Below, one piece after another: positions 59,383 through 64,000 of a stretch of 64,000 nucleotides of DNA. The translations under genes and the position numbers were made by a program. The notes under the pieces were generated by a model, which saw only the letters and a program-made list of their open reading frames with translations, made no database searches and was not told the DNA's origin. Origin of the DNA: Dryas octopetala (Eukaryota; Streptophyta; Magnoliopsida; Rosales; Rosaceae); NCBI GenBank assembly GCA_963921425.1, contig OY992839.1, positions 19,762,910 through 19,826,909 on the forward strand. The letters run 5' to 3'. Positions within the stretch are counted from its first letter, which is position 1. Each line of letters starts with the position of its first letter.

Positions 59383-60491
59383 TGGCTATCAGGGTCTGAA
59401 TGTACAACCTCACCTCCCTCACTCAATCATGGAAACACTGTCAACCAAGCATGAGACCAGGAAATAAGACCAATAACATCCACCATTGCCCTCCTTTGGG
59501 TCCTACAAAAAAACAAAAGTTTTCCCAACTCAATAAACAATAATAAATCAAAAGTAATTTACCTTATCATAGAGGTCACATCAAGTAATCCACCACAATT
59601 TAGTTACAACTTACTATGATAAATGTGCAAATCCAGACAAACTTAAAAATACTGACATATACATTGGAAAAACTTTGCAAAGAGGAAGAACAAGAATCAC
59701 AAACCAGCTGGAATGCTAGACAAACCAGTAGGCTGGCTGAAGAGCAACAATGAAAAGAATAAATTTTACTTCAAATTGATGCGGCAGAGGTGCGTGCGAA
59801 AGTGACTTCAAAGCACATGCAGAAACAGAGCACAAAGTATTCATCTGGACTAGTACATACAACAAACAAATTTTTACAAACTTTTATAACCTCAGTCTTC
59901 TTTCTTTAATTCCTAGTTACATACTGCATTAATGATCAATTTTTTTTTCTGGCCAGGACTGCATTAATGATCAATAAGTCTTCAGTTTTGGTCCAAATGG
60001 AATTGCTTCAAAAAACTTAGCCAAATTCAATTTCTACCGCTACTCCTTGCTTTGTATGCATCCATTCCCCTTTTCTTTTTGCAAATATAGGTACTACCAA
60101 GTTCAAGCTTACTCAAGCAAATAACTTTGTCTTAGCTCTCCCTATCTGCAAACTTTTATCATCTGTATAATAAATAGAATTTCCAAAACTTTTATCCTTC
60201 TTCCATTTTTGTGTTTTTTCATTTGCTACTTAAAACTGATATTTCTACATATTTATATTTATATATATATATAGCACCATCAATACATAATAAACAACAG
60301 CCCTAAAAAAAATATATATCAAAATCACAACCTACAATACAGAGAGAAAAAAAAAAATCAAAGCTGAATTCCCTAATTTAAGAAACGTAAAACTGAAAAT
60401 TTGATAAGATTGATGAACTAACCGTTAAATTTTCAAGAGATAAGATGAAGCCCTAATCATTCATGCTTGACAGAGAAATGGAGTGAGATGT
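59383..60491. repeat. ~1.1-kb tandem duplication, copy 1
   Basis: TCACTCAATCATGGAAACAC, CATCCACCATTGCCCTCCTT and AGCTACATACTGCAT-type words recur in order in copy 2. No protein-coding potential was recognised in either copy. Confidence 0.85.
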
Positions 60492-61680
60492 AAGCTGGCT
60501 ACCAGACTCTGAATTTACAAGCTCACTTCCCTCACTCAATCATGGAAGCACTGTCAACCAAGTATGAGAACAGGAAATAAGACCAATAACATCCACCATT
60601 GCCCTCCTTTGGGTCCTACAAAATACAAAAGTTTTCCAACTCAATAAAGAATAATCAATCAAAAGTAATTTACCTTACATAGAGGTCTTTTTTTTGGTCT
60701 AAACCTTACATAGAGGTCACATCAAGTAATCCACCACAATTTAGTTACAGCTTACTATAATAAGTGTGCAAATCCAGGCAAAATAGAGCTAAAAAATACA
60801 AACTTATACATTCGAAAAACTTTGCAAAGAGGAAGCACAGGAATGCACAAACTAGGGCATACAACAAACCAACTTCTTTCTTTAATTCCTAGCTACATAC
60901 TGCATATAATGATCAATAAGACAGTTTTGCTCGAAATGGAATTGCTTCAAAAGTATAGCCAAATTCAATTTCTGCCGCTACTCCTTGCTTTGTTTGCATC
61001 CATTCCCCCTTTTTTTTTTGCAAATATAGGTACTACCAAGTACGTTAAGCTTACTCAACCAAATAACTTTGTCTTAGCCATCCCTATCTGCAAACTTTTA
61101 TCATCGGTATAATAAACAGAATTTCCAAAACTTTTATCCTTCTTTGTTTTTTGTGTGTTTTCATTTGCTACTTAAACTGATATTTCTGCATACATATTAT
61201 ATACATACAGGGTGCAAACGATAAGTGTTTACTCTATTAATTATATTTCAAAGTTTAACAACCCATTAAACAATTTATACCAAAATCACATATGGCACCA
61301 TCAAATTTCAAAAGAAGAGAAAAAGATCAGACCCCTCTACAAAATCAATACATATATAAAATCAACCAAAAAAATATATCAAAATCACGACCTAAAATAC
61401 AAGAAAAATTCAAAGCAGAATTCCTTAAATTTTTGTATTTTTTAAAAAATATGAGATTTGAAACCTAAAACTGAAAATTTGACAAAATTGATGAGCTTAC
61501 CATTAAATTTCAAAGAGATTGAGATGAAGCCTAATCATTCAAATGCCATTTCAAAGAGTTGATGGGTGAGTGGTCGCCATTACTGATAGATGTTCTCTAG
61601 TTGGGAGTGAGAACCCAAGATATGAGTGATGGACTGTGATGAGAGATAGAGCTGCTAGACAGAGAAATGCAGTGAGATGT
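60492..61680. repeat. ~1.2-kb tandem duplication, copy 2
   Basis: Head-to-tail copy of 59383-60491. It carries a small internal duplication at about 60675-60720 (CCTTACATAGAGGTC twice, separated by a T-rich spacer) and extra AT-rich DNA near 61200. Confidence 0.85.
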
Positions 61681-61854
61681 CAGTGAGTAGGAGTCTGAGA
61701 GAGAATGTGCATGTCAGTGAGAGAATGAAGGATAGGTGATGGAAGCTCACCTTAGCAGTTAAACAGCACCTGTATTTTATTCAACTCAGGACAAAAATGT
61801 GACAGACAGACAGACATAAATTATGCGCAGTGCCCGCGCCTGCACAGGGAAACG

Positions 61855-62545
61855 GTAATAAGCATAAAACAAAACGATTTAAGACATAAAGGGATATGAA
61901 AAAAACACATTGCAAACAACAGCATCCAGAAACATAAAGGGTTGGGACAATAAATTTACGGTCTTAAGTTCAAACATAAAATGTAAGCCCCAAGCAACTC
62001 AAACACACATTAAGCAATGAGCATACACACACATGGATATAAGCATAACTGCATAAGCATAAAACAAAAGGATTTAGGACATATGCATTTGGAACCGGTT
62101 TATAAGAGAGACCCATTGTAAATAACAGCATCTGGACACATAAAGGGTTGGAAATTACTTGACCAAAAAAAAAAGGGTTGGAAACTAAGCTAAAACAGTC
62201 ACTTTTTAAATTGGTTGTGAACAAACTATAATGTAAGCCCAAATCACACTCAAACACACATTAGGCAATAAACAGACATACACATGGATAGATTGAATCT
62301 TAGAATTCTAAGAGTCATGTACTGAAAACCACAGAGAATATAAATTGGCCAAAAGACATTATAAACAACAGCATAACAAAGCTAAAACATTAAGGCAATA
62401 ACCAGACACACACATGGATAGATTGATTTAATCTTGGAATTCTAAAAGTCATGTAATGTAAAACCATAATATAAATTGGCAAAAGGACATTGTAAACAAC
62501 AGCATCCGGAAACCTAAGGGTTTAAAACTAAGCTAAAACATATTT
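61855..62545. repeat. Irregular ~200-bp repeats
   Basis: Words AAGCATAAAACAAAA, CATTGTAAACAACAGCATC, ACATAAAGGGTT and CACACACATGGATAGATTGA recur three to four times with variation. This is the 3' flank of the B3 gene; no gene was seen. Confidence 0.7.
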
Positions 62546-62602
62546 AGATTGAATCTTGAAATTCTAAAAGTCCTGTACTGAAAAACTATTTGCTTACCAC
62601 TG

Positions 62603-63157
62603 TTAGTTGATGCGTTTAAGCACAGAGAATATAAATTGGCGCTTGCCAGCATGCCAATAAAGCCCGACCTCATCCCCTTGTTCAATCCCCCTCCGTATTA
62701 TAAATTCTTGATGCCAACTTCCCCCAAGCTTATAGCCCACCCTCTTCCGAAACATAACAAAATGCAGTGTTCTGGAGTCATAATCGTACACTGGAACTCT
62801 ACGTTGAGCTCGAGGTTGAGTTTCAAGGTTACCCAAGCGGGGAATCAGATGTTTGTCCACCAACTTTTTACTCAAACCCAAATTTTCCAAATCTGAGTAT
62901 ATAAGGACCTTTTTGAACGTCCAAGGGTCTCTGTCGAGAGTTAATTTGGTGTACACCCCACGCTGACTTTCCTCCTTTTCTTCAGCTTTGGTATAGTTTC
63001 TGAAAGATTCAAGATTGGCAATGTGCAGTCTCTCTTCTTCGGCTTCGTGTTCCTCCATTGTTACCATGTGCTGATCTTGTTGCAGATTCAGAAAAGCAGG
63101 TTCTTGGATCCAAGAAGGATCCCAGAGAAAAAGGCCAGTAGATATGCCAATATCCAT
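62603..63157 (-). CDS. B3 DNA-binding domain protein (DUF313/REM-like)
   Basis: 184-residue single-exon protein, probably nuclear and DNA-binding. The acidic N-terminal part has EEHEAEEER and ESFRNYTKAEEKEE. Residues about 72-184 form a B3 fold: LDRDPWTFKKVLIYSDL, GLSKKLVDKHLIPRLG, VPVYDYDSRTLHFVMFRK, YKLGGSWHQEFIIRRG, then GDEVGLYWHAGKRQFIFSVL, ending KRIN. This pattern is that of the plant-specific At2g31720/At2g33720-type B3 proteins, whose DNA targets are mostly unknown. It is short for the family (single B3, little else). The start at 63157 is the first Met and has no in-frame competitor upstream before a stop in the repeat. It is intact, so likely functional. Confidence 0.85.
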   Translation of the reverse strand: MDIGISTGLFLWDPSWIQEPAFLNLQQDQHMVTMEEHEAEEERLHIANLESFRNYTKAEEKEESQRGVYTKLTLDRDPWTFKKVLIYSDLENLGLSKKLVDKHLIPRLGNLETQPRAQRRVPVYDYDSRTLHFVMFRKRVGYKLGGSWHQEFIIRRGIEQGDEVGLYWHAGKRQFIFSVLKRIN

Positions 63158-63171
63158 GGAGAAAGACGAAA

Positions 63172-63290
63172 ACTTTGTGATAATGCAAAGGAAGAGAAAT
63201 CAGAGAAAGATGTAATCTTCGTGACAATGCAAAGGGAGAGGAATCAGAAGGAAAAAAGCTTTCTTTGTGAGAAAGCGAAGCTTTCTTGAT
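63172..63290 (-). repeat. ~46-bp tandem repeat in the B3 gene leader, 2.5 units
   Basis: CTTTGTGATAATGCAAAGGA (63172) recurs as CTTCGTGACAATGCAAAGGG (about 63218), and a partial third as CTTTGTGAGAAAGCGAAG. Each contains CTTTGCATT on the transcribed strand. It lies just 5' of the B3 start codon. Confidence 0.85.
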
Positions 63291-63401
63291 TATTCTCGGT
63301 TATGGAGGGAAGAACTTTGAGAATGCGAGGGAATTATGAGACTATGGGAGAGAATGGGAGGGAGACTGAGGGGACTTGAATGATCGAAAGGCCGATCTAT
63401 A

Positions 63402-63408
63402 TTATATA
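63402..63408 (-). promoter_or_regulatory. Candidate TATA box of the B3 gene
   Basis: Minus strand TATATAATATAG, about 245 bases upstream of the start codon, giving a CT-rich leader of ~210 bases that includes the 46-bp repeat. Spacing is plausible; no transcript data. Confidence 0.4.
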
Positions 63409-63502
63409 TGTCTTATGGTGACCCAAGCAATTTCAGCCCACCCCACTCCTAATCAAATGAAAAGCCCAATCCAATGGAATTAGAGGAGATTCTTTTAATA
63501 AA

Positions 63503-63883
63503 GGGTTAAAAACATTTTCAGTCCTGTTTTTTGCTCCGAAAACAGATTTGGTCCATATGATTTCAAAATTTTACATTTGGTCTCTGAGTTTTATGTTTTT
63601 TTCAATATAAGGACAATTTTAACAAACTCAAAATTTTAATTTTGTTTAAAAATCAAATGAAAGGTTACACATATATGATTTTTTTGTCATTTTTTAGTGT
63701 AACTCACGAGTTTATTAATTTTAATTTGAGAAAAAATCTCATCATGGTTATAAAATGTTCTTAAATTGCAAATAATATAAAACATAAGGACAAAATGCGG
63801 AATTTTGAAATGCGGAATTTTGAAATTACAGGGACCAAATTTATTTTTGAGGTAAAACACGGGGACCAAAAATGTTTTTTCCC
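63503..63883. mobile_element. 381-bp Mutator-type MITE
   Basis: Exact 9-bp target duplication TTTAATAAA (63494-63502, 63884-63892). Ends GGGTTAAAAACATTTTCAG and, reversed, GGGAAAAAACATTTTTGG. It lies upstream of the B3 promoter. Confidence 0.92.
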
Positions 63884-64000
63884 TTTAATAAACCACATGT
63901 GTTTTAGGTTTTATTTCTTTTATTTATTTATTTTTGGTAGGGGATTCCTTGTTCAGTTTTTTTTATCCACATAGTGCATTTTCTAAAAATTAGTCTGTAC

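Noticed and set aside
1..64000. CRISPR arrays, bacterial operons, phage genes, organellar inserts
   Set aside because: No spaced identical repeats, ribosome-binding sites or organelle gene sequences were seen; tandem arrays here have no unique spacers.

Overview
The window reads as nuclear DNA of a flowering plant (eudicot). It is AT-rich and intron-containing, crowded with transposable elements, and carries plant-specific families (FBA-type F-box, DUF313-type B3, p20-like GNAT acetyltransferases, divergent IRE1/KEN-like). The mix suggests Rosaceae, but that is inference from memory of gene families, not a search result. No tRNA, rRNA, CRISPR array or organelle insert was seen.

Layout. 1-5.25 kb: truncated CACTA (En/Spm) transposon with two decayed transposase genes. 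5.26-12.9 kb: two copies of a host segment flanking an IRE1/KEN-like pseudogene; the second copy is broken by a 1.2-kb insertion with 9-bp target duplication and a 1.1-kb hAT element. 13.3-31.5 kb: duplicated cluster of GNAT acetyltransferase genes. Two are intact (28.09-28.63 +, 30.51-31.05 -), three are broken, and one locus keeps only promoter and 3' flank. Inserted among them are a 1.6-kb hAT element, a LINE tail, SINE-like copies, a Ty1/copia element with apparently identical LTRs but two nonsense codons in pol, a TRIM-like LTR, a 441-bp MITE and a histone H4 pseudogene. 31.5-47.6 kb: no host gene; nested MITEs and hAT elements, several with exact target duplications, and a ~1.15-kb foldback. 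47.7-48.9 kb: intact F-box gene. 49.5-58.1 kb: two oppositely oriented copies of one CACTA family around a ~1.95-kb solo or partial LTR, with 89-, 75- and ~43-bp tandem arrays. 58.1-62.6 kb: tandem duplications without recognised genes. 62.6-63.2 kb: B3-domain gene on the minus strand, then a Mutator-type MITE.

The genes do not form a pathway. The probable expressed genes are two GNATs, the F-box protein and the B3 factor; most of the rest is mobile-element history. The clearest features for follow-up are the GNAT birth-and-death cluster, the identical-LTR but pol-defective copia, the long foldback, and a family of hAT elements built around CGAAATTTCG-rich ends that carry unrelated cargo. I found no convincing new molecular system.
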